From positions 1-36,746 of the forward strand of contig JAGPWA010000083.1 of assembly GCA_018066715.1 (NCBI GenBank): a DNA stretch of 36,746 bases. The letters are read 5' to 3'. Below are positions 1 to 7,989 of this stretch, one piece after another. The number at the start of each line of letters is the position of its first letter. Within the stretch, counting starts at the first letter, position 1. A model generated the notes under the pieces. That model did not search any database and was not told the origin of the DNA. It saw nothing but the letters and a program-made list of their open reading frames with translations. The stretch comes from Porticoccus sp. (GTDB lineage Bacteria > Pseudomonadota > Gammaproteobacteria > Pseudomonadales > Porticoccaceae). Position numbers and translations under genes: made by a program.

Positions 1-763
1 ATGCCAGCAATGCAGCTGTCACCGCCACGTTAAGCGATTCAACCCCATTGCTCATGGGTATACGGACTTGTGCTGTGCAGAGGTTGTTGACCTTTTTAGA
101 GACCCCTTCTGTTTCATTGCCCAATACATAGATAATCGGTGTTGTGACCTGAAATTCACTGAGCGATTGTTTGCTGTGTGAGGACAGGGTGCAGCATGTG
201 GCTCCCTGCTTTGTTAGTTCTGGTAATGCTTGTTCCAAGCTATCACAGTGGATCAGTGTACTTTTGAACAAAGTGCCGGCGCTGGCTTTGATGACGAGAG
301 CCGAGATGGCGGCAGTCCCTTGTCTGGGTAGCAGGATTCCATGGCAGGGGCTTGCGGTGACAGAGCGAATAATCATCCCCAGGTTCTGTGGGTTAGTGAT
401 TCCATCCAGAGCAATCAGGCTATAGTTTTCTTCAGGAGGGTTCGCTAGAAAATCGTCCAATAGTTGGTGGTTGGGGCATTCAAGATCGGCTGCGACCCCT
501 TGATCCTGTTTTCCATTACGAGATATCCGGGAGAGTTCCTGGCGGCTGTGATAAACAACCTCTACCCCGCGGTTTTCAGCTAGATCGATAATCTGTTTGA
601 TAATGCCCCCCGGTTTATTCGAGTCCGCAAGGTGTATGCGGTAGCAGGGGATATCCATGTTCTCTAATGCTTCGATAACCGGTTTACGCCCATAGATGGT
701 GAGAAGCCGATCAAAAAAGCGTTTGCGCTGTAGGTGGTCACTCTTGTCGGTGGCTTGGGGCAT
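1..763 (-). CDS. SpoU/TrmH-family RNA 2'-O-ribose methyltransferase (3' end cut by window)
   Basis: Reading the minus strand from the ATG at 763 gives 254 codons without a stop up to base 1, so the C-terminus lies outside the window. The three SpoU motifs are clear: ALDGITNPQNLGMIIRS (motif 1), IYVLGNETEGVS (motif 2) and IPMSNGVESLNVAVTAAL (motif 3), which form the knotted SAM-binding fold. The N-terminal part (IYGRKPVIEAL) resembles the RNA-binding substrate domain of RlmB/TsnR-type enzymes. The protein should methylate a ribose 2'-OH in rRNA or tRNA using SAM in the cytoplasm. The exact target cannot be told, so no symbol is given. It is divergent from the DksA-like gene, with only 39 bp between the two start codons, so the promoters must overlap. 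Confidence 0.9.
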   Translation of the reverse strand, partial: MPQATDKSDHLQRKRFFDRLLTIYGRKPVIEALENMDIPCYRIHLADSNKPGGIIKQIIDLAENRGVEVVYHSRQELSRISRNGKQDQGVAADLECPNHQLLDDFLANPPEENYSLIALDGITNPQNLGMIIRSVTASPCHGILLPRQGTAAISALVIKASAGTLFKSTLIHCDSLEQALPELTKQGATCCTLSSHSKQSLSEFQVTTPIIYVLGNETEGVSKKVNNLCTAQVRIPMSNGVESLNVAVTAALLA

Positions 764-802
764 GGTCTTAAATCCGGAGAAAGAACGGGCTATTATACGC
801 CC

Positions 803-1159
803 ATGGAAGAATTAACCGATAAACAGTTAAGTGGTTTTCGTCAGTCATTGATACAGGTGCGAGAAGAGCTTCACCTGGCGTTAGATATTTCTGAAGAATC
901 GGGTGAAACAGTTACTTTAGATCAATCCAAGGTGGGGCGGCTATCAAGGATGGACGCTTTGCAACAGCAGGAGATGTCCAATGCCTGCCGGACGGGATAC
1001 CGCAAGCGATTACTTGCTGTTGAGCAGGCTTTGCTTGCACTGGACCAAGGTGATTATGGTTGGTGTGAAAGCTGTGGTGAGTTGATTGATATCAGGCGCC
1101 TGGAAGTACGACCTGAATCCAGTTTATGTGTAGCTTGTCAGGAGGCAAGTGAAATATGA
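803..1159 (+). CDS. TraR/DksA-type zinc-finger protein
   Basis: The protein is 118 residues from the ATG at 803. An in-frame GTG at 734 would add 23 residues, but these lie inside the divergent methyltransferase gene and do not look like family sequence, so 803 is preferred. The C-terminus carries a four-cysteine zinc finger (C88, C91, C109, C112; CESCGELIDIRRLE), preceded by a helical region. This is the layout of short DksA/TraR/YbiI-like proteins, which reach into the RNA polymerase secondary channel or act as small zinc proteins. At 118 residues it is shorter than classical DksA (about 150). I do not see the paired acidic tip of DksA with certainty, so a full DksA role is unproven. Confidence 0.85.
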   Translation: MEELTDKQLSGFRQSLIQVREELHLALDISEESGETVTLDQSKVGRLSRMDALQQQEMSNACRTGYRKRLLAVEQALLALDQGDYGWCESCGELIDIRRLEVRPESSLCVACQEASEI

Positions 1160-1207
1160 ATAGAGGATTGTTGGGGTAAATATCAGCTTGTAGTTCGTTG
1201 GTTGTCG

Positions 1208-1966
1208 CTACGTTGTTCGCAACACACGCTTGTATGCTTGAACGGCATTCCCCAGCCCCATGGCAATGGCATCTACGGTGAGCGCATGGCCAATAGATAC
1301 CTCGGCTAAACCGGGTATTGTGGAAAATTTTGCTAGATTAATCAGGTTCAGGTCATGGCCAGCATTAACGCCCAGGCCAATATTTAGGGCTAGCTCGGCC
1401 GCATCGTAGTGCTGTTGAAAGATAGTGTTGAGTTCTTCAGGGTTTCCCCAGGCAGCAGCATAGGGGCCGGTGTAGAGCTCAATGCGGTCGGCCCCCACTT
1501 GCTTGGCCAGTTCTATTTGAGCTGGGTCAGGGTCCATAAATAAGCTGACTCTAATATCCAGTGACTTCAGTCGTTCGATAATGGGTAGTAATTGGTCACC
1601 TGCTCTGGTGAGGTTAAAGCCGTGGTCGGAGGTTAGCTGGTTATCGCTATCTGGTACCAGTGTGCATTGATCAGGTCGGGTTTCTTCTACCAGTTGAATT
1701 AACCCGGGATAACTGCCCTTAGGTTCAGCGAAAGGGTTTCCCTCAACATTGAATTCAATGCCCTCAAGCGGAGAAACTAGTTGACTGAGCTGACGTACGT
1801 CATTGGGTCGTATGTGTCTCTGATCAGGCCGAGGGTGCACAGTTATGCCTTCAGCACCATTGGCGATACATACTTTCGCATGTTCTACCACGTCAGGGTA
1901 GTTGCCCTCACGAGAGTTTCGAATCAGTGCAATTTTATTGAGGTTTACACTGAGTGAAATGTTCAT
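1208..1966 (-). CDS. pdxJ: Pyridoxine 5'-phosphate synthase PdxJ
   Basis: This 252-residue protein condenses 1-deoxy-D-xylulose 5-phosphate with 3-amino-2-oxopropyl phosphate to give pyridoxine 5'-phosphate, the last ring-closing step of DXP-dependent vitamin B6 synthesis. Family sequence begins at MNISLSVNLNKIALIRNSR, fixing the start at 1966; a longer frame upstream would run into the preceding cyclophilin gene. Conserved stretches include ITVHPRPDQRHI near residue 45, the acidic VEGNPF and the glycine-rich phosphate-binding GLGVNAGHDLNLINL. The length fits the family (about 240-250). It starts 4 bp after the cyclophilin stop, so the two genes are probably co-transcribed and translationally coupled. 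In enterobacteria pdxJ follows recO; here its partner is a cyclophilin. Confidence 0.95.
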   Translation of the reverse strand: MNISLSVNLNKIALIRNSREGNYPDVVEHAKVCIANGAEGITVHPRPDQRHIRPNDVRQLSQLVSPLEGIEFNVEGNPFAEPKGSYPGLIQLVEETRPDQCTLVPDSDNQLTSDHGFNLTRAGDQLLPIIERLKSLDIRVSLFMDPDPAQIELAKQVGADRIELYTGPYAAAWGNPEELNTIFQQHYDAAELALNIGLGVNAGHDLNLINLAKFSTIPGLAEVSIGHALTVDAIAMGLGNAVQAYKRVLRTT

Positions 1967-1970
1967 GGAG

Positions 1971-2543
1971 CTACTTACTGTCAACAACTTCAGCTTTAAT
2001 GATTCGGACAGGGGTCTCCGGTAGGTTGGCAAAGGGGCCTACAGCCTTGGTGGAGATACGAGAAATTTTGTCGGCCACATTTGTACCCTGAATGATCTTA
2101 CCAAATACGGTATAACCCGGTTGACCATTTCGGGCATTGAGGCTCCAGTTGGGAACTACATTGAGAAAGAACTGGGCTTTTGCACTGTTCGGGTCAGTTT
2201 GTCTTGCCATAGCAATGGTACCTTTCTCATTTTTCAAACCATTGGTGGATTCGTTGACGATAGAGGATCCACTGGGTTCGCGCGCAGAAAGTTCTGGGGT
2301 ATAGCCTCCAGCCTGAATCATAAAGCCTTGTATGACCCGATGGAAAATAAGGCCATCGTAGTACTGGTTCTGAACATAATTGACAAAGTTTGCTACTGTC
2401 ACTGGCGCTTTGTCTGGATAAAGCTCTAGCCGAATGTCACCTAGATCTGTGGTGAGTAATACCTGAATGGGTGTTGGTGATTCAGCTTGTGCTGTGGCCA
2501 GAAAGGTAGTCAGAAATGCTATGGAAAAAATTCTTTTAAACAT
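1971..2543 (-). CDS. Secreted cyclophilin-type peptidyl-prolyl cis-trans isomerase
   Basis: The 190-residue protein starts MFKRIFSIAFLTTFLATAQA, a typical Sec signal peptide with an AQA-type cleavage site, so it should work in the periplasm (PpiA-like). The cyclophilin core is clear: FHRVIQGFMIQAGGY carries the catalytic Arg, followed by GTIAMAR and AQFFLNV. It catalyses cis-trans isomerisation of Xaa-Pro bonds to help fold exported proteins. The ATG overlaps the stop codon of the upstream SH3 gene (TAATG), and its own stop lies 4 bp before pdxJ, so three genes form one tight unit. A longer frame to 2642 would overlap the SH3 gene heavily and is rejected. PpiA would be a reasonable label, but orthology was not tested. 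Confidence 0.92.
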   Translation of the reverse strand: MFKRIFSIAFLTTFLATAQAESPTPIQVLLTTDLGDIRLELYPDKAPVTVANFVNYVQNQYYDGLIFHRVIQGFMIQAGGYTPELSAREPSGSSIVNESTNGLKNEKGTIAMARQTDPNSAKAQFFLNVVPNWSLNARNGQPGYTVFGKIIQGTNVADKISRISTKAVGPFANLPETPVRIIKAEVVDSK

Positions 2544-3244
2544 TAGCCCCACTCCGAAAAATTTTTGCGACGTTTGAGCCGCGGAATTATTATTGTCAAT
2601 AACGAACCAGCTATAACGGCGAACACTCCGTAGAGGAACCAAGTGTTTCGCTCTCTACTGCTGAGCTGTTCGTTGGCCGCTTTTAGTACGTCGATTTCAC
2701 TTTTTAGCATACCATTTCGTTCGAGTAGTTCTTGATTTTGTTGATTAATAGAAATGGCATTTGATGAGATTTTTTTAATGGTATTAAGTTCACTGCTTAC
2801 TTCACTGCTCGTAGATTGTGCTGATTGAAGTTTTGTCGATAGCTCAGTGTTTGCTTGCCTGAGAATGTTTAGGTCCTCAGAGAGCACGCTAGCCTTATTT
2901 TCAGCTAGCCCCAGCTTTGCTTCCATGCTTCCAATACGCTCGCGGGCAGTTGGTGTGTTTTGTATATAGTGGGATGGCATCCAGCCATCAAGCCCACTTG
3001 GAGTAGTGACATGACTCCAGCCTTCTTCGTTAGTGTCAACGAGTTTAAGGGCGGTACCACTCTTTATGCCCCGGTGAATAATGGAGCATCGGGGGCAGGG
3101 AGTTTTTCGTAATGGCACGCGGTATTCATCAGAAATATAGACAGTTTTTGCCACGCCGGTGGTGCTAACCAAAGTGAATACGGTCACTAACAACATTTTT
3201 AATAACATTCTCATTTTACGGATGGTTCTCTCGTTAATTCGCAT
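2543..3244 (-). CDS. TIGR04211-type SH3-domain, coiled-coil inner-membrane protein
   Basis: This 233-residue protein has, in order: a signal peptide or N-terminal membrane segment (MLLKMLLVTVFTLVSTTGVA), a bacterial SH3-like domain at about 33-92 (VPLRKTPCPRC, LVDTNEEGWSHVTTPSGLDG), a long coiled coil at about 98-196, and one transmembrane helix at about 203-221 (WFLYGVFAVIAGSLLTIII) followed by a basic RLKRRKN tail. This is the architecture of the YgiM/TIGR04211 family, taken to be periplasmic with a C-terminal anchor. The role is unknown; SH3b domains often bind cell wall. The start at 3244 has an AGAGAA-type ribosome site. An internal ATG at 3214, just before the hydrophobic stretch, is also possible. 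Confidence 0.85.
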   Translation of the reverse strand: MRINERTIRKMRMLLKMLLVTVFTLVSTTGVAKTVYISDEYRVPLRKTPCPRCSIIHRGIKSGTALKLVDTNEEGWSHVTTPSGLDGWMPSHYIQNTPTARERIGSMEAKLGLAENKASVLSEDLNILRQANTELSTKLQSAQSTSSEVSSELNTIKKISSNAISINQQNQELLERNGMLKSEIDVLKAANEQLSSRERNTWFLYGVFAVIAGSLLTIIIPRLKRRKNFSEWG

Positions 3245-3292
3245 TGTTCTCTTTTTGTCTGATGTTCGTCAGAAAAGGTGCTGTATAGCACA

Positions 3293-3592
3293 CTATGGAA
3301 GCACCTTTTTAAAGGGTTTAACAGTCACTTTTTCATAGACCCCGGCTTCAATGTAAGGGTCTTCATCTGCCCACGCTTGGGCATCGTCTAGCGAATTAAA
3401 TTCCGCAATCACCAGGCTTCCGGTAAATCCGGCATCCCCTGGGTTTTCTGTGTCGATGGCTGGATGTGGCCCTGCGAGTAGTAGCCGCCCTTGGTCTTTT
3501 AGTGCTTCTAGCCGTGCCAAGTGTGCAGGACGCGCAGCTAATCGTTTCTCCAGGCTGTTTTCTACATCCTGGCTGCTTACGGAATACCACAT
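3293..3592 (-). CDS. YciI-like protein
   Basis: The protein is 99 residues, the standard size for the YciI-like family (dimeric alpha-beta barrel, ferredoxin-like fold). The N-terminal [18 protein letters not shown], the conserved histidine in ARPAHLARL (about residue 24) and the acidic [15 protein letters not shown] near the end are the residues usually proposed as an active-site His/Asp pair. Biological function is not established for most members. The gene starts 4 bp after the VC0807-like gene stop, so the two are probably co-transcribed. In other gammaproteobacteria YciI commonly sits near cell-envelope/septation genes, which fits a membrane-protein neighbour. The 48 bp before the next gene hold only a weak 5-bp hairpin. 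Confidence 0.88.
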   Translation of the reverse strand: MWYSVSSQDVENSLEKRLAARPAHLARLEALKDQGRLLLAGPHPAIDTENPGDAGFTGSLVIAEFNSLDDAQAWADEDPYIEAGVYEKVTVKPFKKVLP

Positions 3593-3596
3593 CAGC

Positions 3597-4334
3597 TTAG
3601 TCCTCGTGTTTATCGTGATGGTGAATAACCTCTTCCAGCTTCAGGCCGGTTAGCTTGGTTACGCCCCTGAATAAATAAAACAGTGCCCCCATAAGTACCA
3701 ACATTGCGGGTATGGCAATAATAGGAAAGCTTAGCGCCGTCATTTTGCCTAATTGCTCATTGAATTCAACCGTTCCTGGCTGACTGGTGATCAACACTGT
3801 AGCGAGAATGTAATTGAGCAAGGATGACAGGAAAAAAGACCCAGCGATCAGCCATGAGGCATTAGCTAGGCAGACTTCAAATTTTTTGTTGTTACCATTT
3901 TCGTCCAGAGCCTGACTAATACGGTCCGTTTGTAGGATTTTATCGTTATATAAAAAAGTTTTTACCAGTGGGTAAGGTGTTTTAAGCGAAACAATGGTGG
4001 CCAGCCCAAATATTGCCGGAATCATCGCTTCCTTTATGGCGATGTAGGCGGGGTCCAGTTCCATAAGACTGATGCCGCCAGTGAGTAGAATACTGATGAC
4101 GCCTAGGGCTGAGAAAAAATTAAATCGCCTCAGGGTCACAAAATCTTTAAGCCCGTATATCAGTGGGAATGACAGGGCGACGACAATAGCAACGCGAGTA
4201 CCTAGGTATTCATCACCACTTAGCTTGGTCAGAATAAGGGTAGGAATAATAATATTGAATGCAAGGTTTAACAGTAAGTTTTCACTTTGGTTGTTTTTTG
4301 CACAATTCTTCTTTGAGGGTATTGGTGAGTCCAT
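3597..4334 (-). CDS. VC0807-like multi-pass membrane protein of unknown function
   Basis: The protein is 245 residues with about six hydrophobic helices (for example [86 protein letters not shown]) and a short His-rich cytoplasmic tail ([10 protein letters not shown]). It resembles the VC0807 family, long hypothetical proteins distantly like the septation protein YciB (Ispa/InsP). Placing it immediately before a YciI-like gene repeats a common gammaproteobacterial pairing. No catalytic motif is visible. It is divergent from the TPP-enzyme operon across a 229-bp gap. I am confident that it is an integral inner-membrane protein and only moderately confident of the family name. Confidence 0.8.
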   Translation of the reverse strand: MDSPIPSKKNCAKNNQSENLLLNLAFNIIIPTLILTKLSGDEYLGTRVAIVVALSFPLIYGLKDFVTLRRFNFFSALGVISILLTGGISLMELDPAYIAIKEAMIPAIFGLATIVSLKTPYPLVKTFLYNDKILQTDRISQALDENGNNKKFEVCLANASWLIAGSFFLSSLLNYILATVLITSQPGTVEFNEQLGKMTALSFPIIAIPAMLVLMGALFYLFRGVTKLTGLKLEEVIHHHDKHED

Positions 4335-4446
4335 CAGGCGGAAAACCGGTCTCTGTAAGGGTATAGGGCGGTTATTGTAAGGGAATTAGCGTCAGTAATC
4401 GAGGGGGGTAGTGTTGCTATACTCTATTTTTTTAATTTCGTACTAC

Positions 4447-4485
4447 TTCACAGTTAGAAAACCAAAAAGTTGAAATTACTGTGAA
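4447..4485. promoter_or_regulatory. Inverted repeat, candidate operator of the 4564-15593 operon
   Basis: Two perfect 8-bp arms, TTCACAGT at 4447-4454 and ACTGTGAA at 4478-4485, are separated by 23 bp. The arm centres are 31 bp apart, about three helical turns, so both face the same side of the DNA. The left arm lies just upstream of the -35 element and the right arm sits in the promoter spacer, as expected for a looping or bipartite regulator. The regulator is unknown; none is encoded in the operon except the kinase. Binding is inferred from symmetry and position only. Confidence 0.45.
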
Positions 4486-4499
4486 AATAAGGCCATAAT
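4470..4499 (+). promoter_or_regulatory. Sigma-70-type promoter for the accessory operon
   Basis: TTGAAA at 4470-4475 and CATAAT at 4494-4499 each match five of six consensus bases, with an 18-bp spacer. Transcription would start near 4506, leaving a leader of about 55 nt before the ATG at 4564, which has an AAGGAA ribosome site about 9 nt upstream. The rest of the 229-bp gap between 4334 and 4564 holds the upstream inverted repeat and a T-rich stretch, and no gene. This is a by-eye match to consensus. Confidence 0.55.
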
Positions 4500-4563
4500 G
4501 AAGAAACCCGTACAACAGATTTAACAAAGTGCCATAACTTGCTGAAAAACAAGGAAAATAATT

Positions 4564-6357
4564 ATGAGTGCTGTGAGAGCTGGCAAGGAACTGGGGCAGG
4601 AAGCCGAGGAAGGAGCTGAACTAGGGGACTTGTTAGTTTCTTATTTAGAGCAGCTTGGTGTGGAATATGTGTTTGGTATTCCCGGCGGAGCCATTGAGCC
4701 ACTCTACAATGCGTTGGCTCGTAGTGAGCGAAGAGGTGGCCCGCGAGCGGTGATTGCCCGGCATGAGACTGGTGCTGCGTTTATGGCGGAAGGTTATGCC
4801 ATAAAAACAGGTAAGCTTGGTGTTTGTTGTGCCACTACAGGCCCGGGTGCCACCAATTTGATCACGGGTGTGGCGTCAGCCTATGAGAATAATATTTCCA
4901 TGCTGGTTATTACTGCTCAGACAGCACTTAGTGATTTTGGTCGAGGCGCAGTGCAGGAATCATCTTGTACCGGTATTAACACGGTTGGTTTGTTTGAGTA
5001 TTGCACTCGATATAATACGCTAGTTTCCCACCCGAAACAGTTACAACATAAGTTGTCATCCGCTGTAATGACCGCGATGCATTCTCCTACAGGGCCTGTT
5101 CATTTAAGCATCCCTATGGATGTGATGAAAAGCCCTGTTTCGTCGTCAGAGCCAGATTTCAATCTTGATCGACTTCTTGATAAACCTTCACTGCTTGATG
5201 ATGTGGCAGTCGGGCAGTTCTATAATGAGTTGCTCCATGCAAAAAACCCTATCTTTGTTATAGGTGATGAGGCCAGTGAAGCCATTGGCAGTATATTGAG
5301 TGTCGTTGTAAAAATGCAGGCGAAGATTATTGTGACGCCTCATGGTAAGGGCCTTGTCAGTCCATATCATCCTCTATTTAGAGGTGTCATAGGTTTTGCC
5401 GGGCATGAAAGTGCGCGTGCAGCATTATCTGACCCGAGAGTAGACCTAGTGGTTGCAGTAGGAACAAGCTTTGGTGAAGCCGCAAGTGATGGTTGGAATT
5501 CTGAATACTTCCTGACAAAAAAGCTAATTCATGTCGAAGCAACAGAAGAGCATTTACTGCGTACGCCAATGGCAAAACTACATGTCAGGGGGAGGCTCTC
5601 AACCATTTTTGAGCAGTTGAATGAAGACTTAGGGGAAATGCAGGGTAAGGAAGGGAAGGTTGTTTCCATGCCAGTTGCAGTTGGTAGTTCAAACCTCAAA
5701 TCACGTCGATATTTTAGCTTGGATGACCCCGTTGCCTATCATTCTGATCAAGCGCCAATTAAACCACAGCGGTTGATGTGTCTGCTCCCACAACTGTTCC
5801 CTCCGAACACCTGTTATTTGGCAGATTCTGGGTCTAGTTTTGCTTGGGCTGCGCATTATTTGCATCCTTATGACAGGAGGATTGAGGGAAAGCGTGATGC
5901 CCATGGCGGTGTGTATCGCTCTGCTCTTGAGTTCGGTTCTATGGGTTGGGCTATTGGTAGTTCCATCGGTGTTGCTCTGGCTGACCGAAAAAGCCCCGTT
6001 GTTTGTATTACTGGTGACGGAAGCATGTTAATGGTGGGCCAAGAAATTACTGTGGCCATACAAGAAAAGCTTCCCGTCGTATTTGTGGTTTTGAATGATA
6101 GTTGTTATGGCATGGTGCATCATGGGCAGTCTCTTACTGGTGCAGAACCTATTGGGTGTGAATTGCCAGAAGTTGATTTCGCAGCATTTGCCCGTTCTAT
6201 GGGGGTGGATAGCCACATAATAAATTCACCAAAAGACTTGCTGGCTATTGATGTTGATTATATTTGTAAACGAGAAGGACCCACGCTCCTTGATATCAGG
6301 ATAGACCGAAATGAAGTTCCTCCTATGGGGGTTCGGATAAAATCCCTGACAAAATAA
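4564..6357 (+). CDS. Acetolactate-synthase-like thiamine pyrophosphate enzyme
   Basis: This 597-residue protein has the three-domain layout of the POX/acetolactate synthase family. The N-terminal domain has the catalytic glutamate in RHETGAAFMAEGYA (E68) and the GPGATNLITGVASAY stretch. A Rossmann-like middle domain spans about 210-350, and the C-terminal TPP domain has the GDG...N cofactor motif (GDGS 484-487, N511). Such enzymes decarboxylate a 2-oxo acid or cleave a 2-hydroxyacyl compound and transfer the carbanion. The N-terminus has about 20 extra acidic residues. There is no ilvN/ilvH-type regulatory subunit nearby, and the neighbours are citrate-synthase-like rather than branched-chain genes, so ordinary valine/isoleucine synthesis is unlikely. 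It is the first gene of the operon, with an AAGGAA ribosome site. The substrate is unknown. Confidence 0.85.
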   Translation: MSAVRAGKELGQEAEEGAELGDLLVSYLEQLGVEYVFGIPGGAIEPLYNALARSERRGGPRAVIARHETGAAFMAEGYAIKTGKLGVCCATTGPGATNLITGVASAYENNISMLVITAQTALSDFGRGAVQESSCTGINTVGLFEYCTRYNTLVSHPKQLQHKLSSAVMTAMHSPTGPVHLSIPMDVMKSPVSSSEPDFNLDRLLDKPSLLDDVAVGQFYNELLHAKNPIFVIGDEASEAIGSILSVVVKMQAKIIVTPHGKGLVSPYHPLFRGVIGFAGHESARAALSDPRVDLVVAVGTSFGEAASDGWNSEYFLTKKLIHVEATEEHLLRTPMAKLHVRGRLSTIFEQLNEDLGEMQGKEGKVVSMPVAVGSSNLKSRRYFSLDDPVAYHSDQAPIKPQRLMCLLPQLFPPNTCYLADSGSSFAWAAHYLHPYDRRIEGKRDAHGGVYRSALEFGSMGWAIGSSIGVALADRKSPVVCITGDGSMLMVGQEITVAIQEKLPVVFVVLNDSCYGMVHHGQSLTGAEPIGCELPEVDFAAFARSMGVDSHIINSPKDLLAIDVDYICKREGPTLLDIRIDRNEVPPMGVRIKSLTK

Positions 6358-6358
6358 A

Positions 6359-7177
6359 ATGACTAATAAAAATAAACAAGAAACGATAACTACTAAAATC
6401 TGGAATGAAATTCCAGAGGATGACAACCCTTTCGCTGCTAAAGTTTGCTATTGCTCAGGCTTTGATGTTTATGGAGACCTTTTGGGTAAAGCTAGCTATA
6501 TCGAATATCTATATTTACTCTTCAAGCTAGAACCTCCATCACCAAATCATGCCTTACTTTTGGAAGGGCTTGCTATAGCGCTGGCTAACCCAGGTATTCG
6601 TGATCACAGTGTCCGTGGCGCCATGAATGCTGGTGTAGGTGGTTCTACACACGCTTCGGCATTAATGGCTGCTCTTGCTGTGGGCGCAGGCAATCTTGGT
6701 GGAGGTCGTGAAGTTTATAACATGATCAAATACTGGGAGCAGTGTGGTACCGACATAAATGCCTGGGAACAAATGATAAAGGAACCGCCTGTTGAAGAAA
6801 GAGCGGATGTTTGGCCGTCAATGGAGCATGCCCCTGGTTTTGATCCAAATGGTGCTAGCTGTACTTTGCCGGTTAAGCAGGTTTTGGCGCATATGGTGAA
6901 GATCGGTGACAGCGAAAAGCTGGAATGGTTACAAGCTAATAGAGAGCGCTTGGAGCAGTTTGCAGAATGTCCTCTTGCTATGTCGGGTGTCGCAGCAACT
7001 GCTCTGCATGAATTACAACTAAGTCCAGATCAAGCTGAAATGTTATATCTATTGTTGAGGCTGCCTGGTGCCGCTGTTCATAGTTTAGAGCAAGAGAAGC
7101 TTGGGTGGAGGCGGTATCCATTTTTTGGGGATGGGTTGAAGTTACAAAAATATAATCCAAAAGAGAACATGGGATAA
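6359..7177 (+). CDS. Citrate synthase/citryl-CoA lyase-like protein, copy 1 (catalytic residues apparently missing)
   Basis: The protein is 272 residues, short like citryl-CoA lyases of the citrate synthase superfamily rather than full citrate synthase (about 430). Family traits by eye are the helical GVGGSTHASALMAALAVGAG followed by GNLGGGREV (111-119, where HGGA is usual), GFDPNGAS (160-167, where GxGHP is usual), and a C-terminal PLAMSGVAATALHEL (205-219) followed by LRLPGAAVHSLEQ, resembling the NxDG...PGLxAHxxEE end of the family. The two catalytic histidines and the aspartate are thus not seen at their usual places. It begins 1 bp after the TPP-enzyme stop and is followed 3 bp later by its paralogue, suggesting a heteromeric complex. 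This remains a remote-homology call. Confidence 0.7.
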   Translation: MTNKNKQETITTKIWNEIPEDDNPFAAKVCYCSGFDVYGDLLGKASYIEYLYLLFKLEPPSPNHALLLEGLAIALANPGIRDHSVRGAMNAGVGGSTHASALMAALAVGAGNLGGGREVYNMIKYWEQCGTDINAWEQMIKEPPVEERADVWPSMEHAPGFDPNGASCTLPVKQVLAHMVKIGDSEKLEWLQANRERLEQFAECPLAMSGVAATALHELQLSPDQAEMLYLLLRLPGAAVHSLEQEKLGWRRYPFFGDGLKLQKYNPKENMG

Positions 7178-7180
7178 CAG

Positions 7181-7987
7181 GTGAAAAAAGAAAAGATGTT
7201 TTCGGAGTATGAAGATAATTGGGAAACATCTATGGGTGCTATTTTTCCTGGAGAAAAGGTTGTTCTCAGAGGGAAAGATGTTTTAAAAGAATTAAAGGAT
7301 TATCGGTGGGTTGAATACTTGTTGTTTGGTATTACAGGAAGGGAATCACCTCGTCTTGCCCGTTTAATTGAAGGGATGTGGCTGATTTGTACAAGTTTTC
7401 CTGACCCTAGATTATGGAATAACCGTGTTGCTGCTTTAAGTGCAACAGCCAGATCAACTGGTGTTTTGGGTTCTGCGGGAGCTCTGGCTGTTTCTGAGGC
7501 CACAATATATGGTCTTAAGCCTATACAGGGTGTGTCTGATTTTTTGTATCGAACATCTGAAAAAATTGCAAAGGGGCAATGTTTGGAAGATGTGGTGAAG
7601 TCTGAAGTAAAAAAATACCGAGGAATCTATGGTTATGGGAGGCCAGTTGCTGATAAAGATGAGCGAATTGGCCCGCTTTTGGAGTTTGCAAAATCTATGG
7701 GTGCAGGTGAGGGTCCATATACTAAGTTGGCTTTTGATGTCGATAATTATTTAGGTTCTTCACGTTTGAGGTACAGAATTAATGCATCTGGGGTAGTGGC
7801 AGGTCTTCTTGCAGATGAAGGTTTAACACCTAAAGAGTTATACCATATAGCAACGCTTACGTTTACGGCGGGGGTTATTCCTTGTTACATCGATGCACTA
7901 GAAAAGCCTGAGGGTACTTTTTTCCCTCTTCGAATATCCCGAGTAAATTATGAGGGAACAGCAGTGTCTAGAGTCTGGGGGCAATAA
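7181..7987 (+). CDS. Citrate synthase/citryl-CoA lyase-like protein, copy 2 (catalytic residues apparently missing)
   Basis: The protein is 268 residues from a GTG start; an ATG at 7196 is an alternative and neither has a strong ribosome site. It keeps superfamily features: RWVEYLLFGITGRESPRLARLIEG near the start (the YLLF signature also seen in copy 1), FPDPRLWNNRVAALSATARSTG, then YGYGRPVADKDERI (150-163) in place of GxGHP...DPR, and RINASGVVAGLLADEGL (199-215) in place of the NxDG block. The normal catalytic His and Asp appear replaced by Arg and Asn/Ala. With copy 1 it probably forms a hetero-oligomer, although activity on a CoA ester is doubtful. Codon use is AT-rich relative to the housekeeping genes nearby. 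The next gene starts 2 bp later. Confidence 0.7.
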   Translation: MKKEKMFSEYEDNWETSMGAIFPGEKVVLRGKDVLKELKDYRWVEYLLFGITGRESPRLARLIEGMWLICTSFPDPRLWNNRVAALSATARSTGVLGSAGALAVSEATIYGLKPIQGVSDFLYRTSEKIAKGQCLEDVVKSEVKKYRGIYGYGRPVADKDERIGPLLEFAKSMGAGEGPYTKLAFDVDNYLGSSRLRYRINASGVVAGLLADEGLTPKELYHIATLTFTAGVIPCYIDALEKPEGTFFPLRISRVNYEGTAVSRVWGQ

Positions 7988-7989
7988 AA

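Noticed and set aside
171-425. 84-residue plus-strand open frame at the left end
   Set aside because: It lies opposite the SpoU methyltransferase gene, which has all three family motifs on the minus strand.
1971-2642. Longer cyclophilin and PdxJ frames with extra N-terminal residues
   Set aside because: The extra residues lie inside the upstream genes and lack family similarity; starts at 2543 and 1966 give a clean signal peptide and the standard PdxJ start.
3244-3292. Palindrome TCTGA-TGTTCG-TCAGA as a terminator
   Set aside because: Only a 5-bp stem and no proper T-run on the minus strand.
4564-6357. Assignment as IlvB/IlvI acetolactate synthase for branched-chain synthesis
   Set aside because: No regulatory subunit or ilvC/leu gene nearby, and the neighbours are citrate-synthase-like and sensory; family membership does not fix the substrate.
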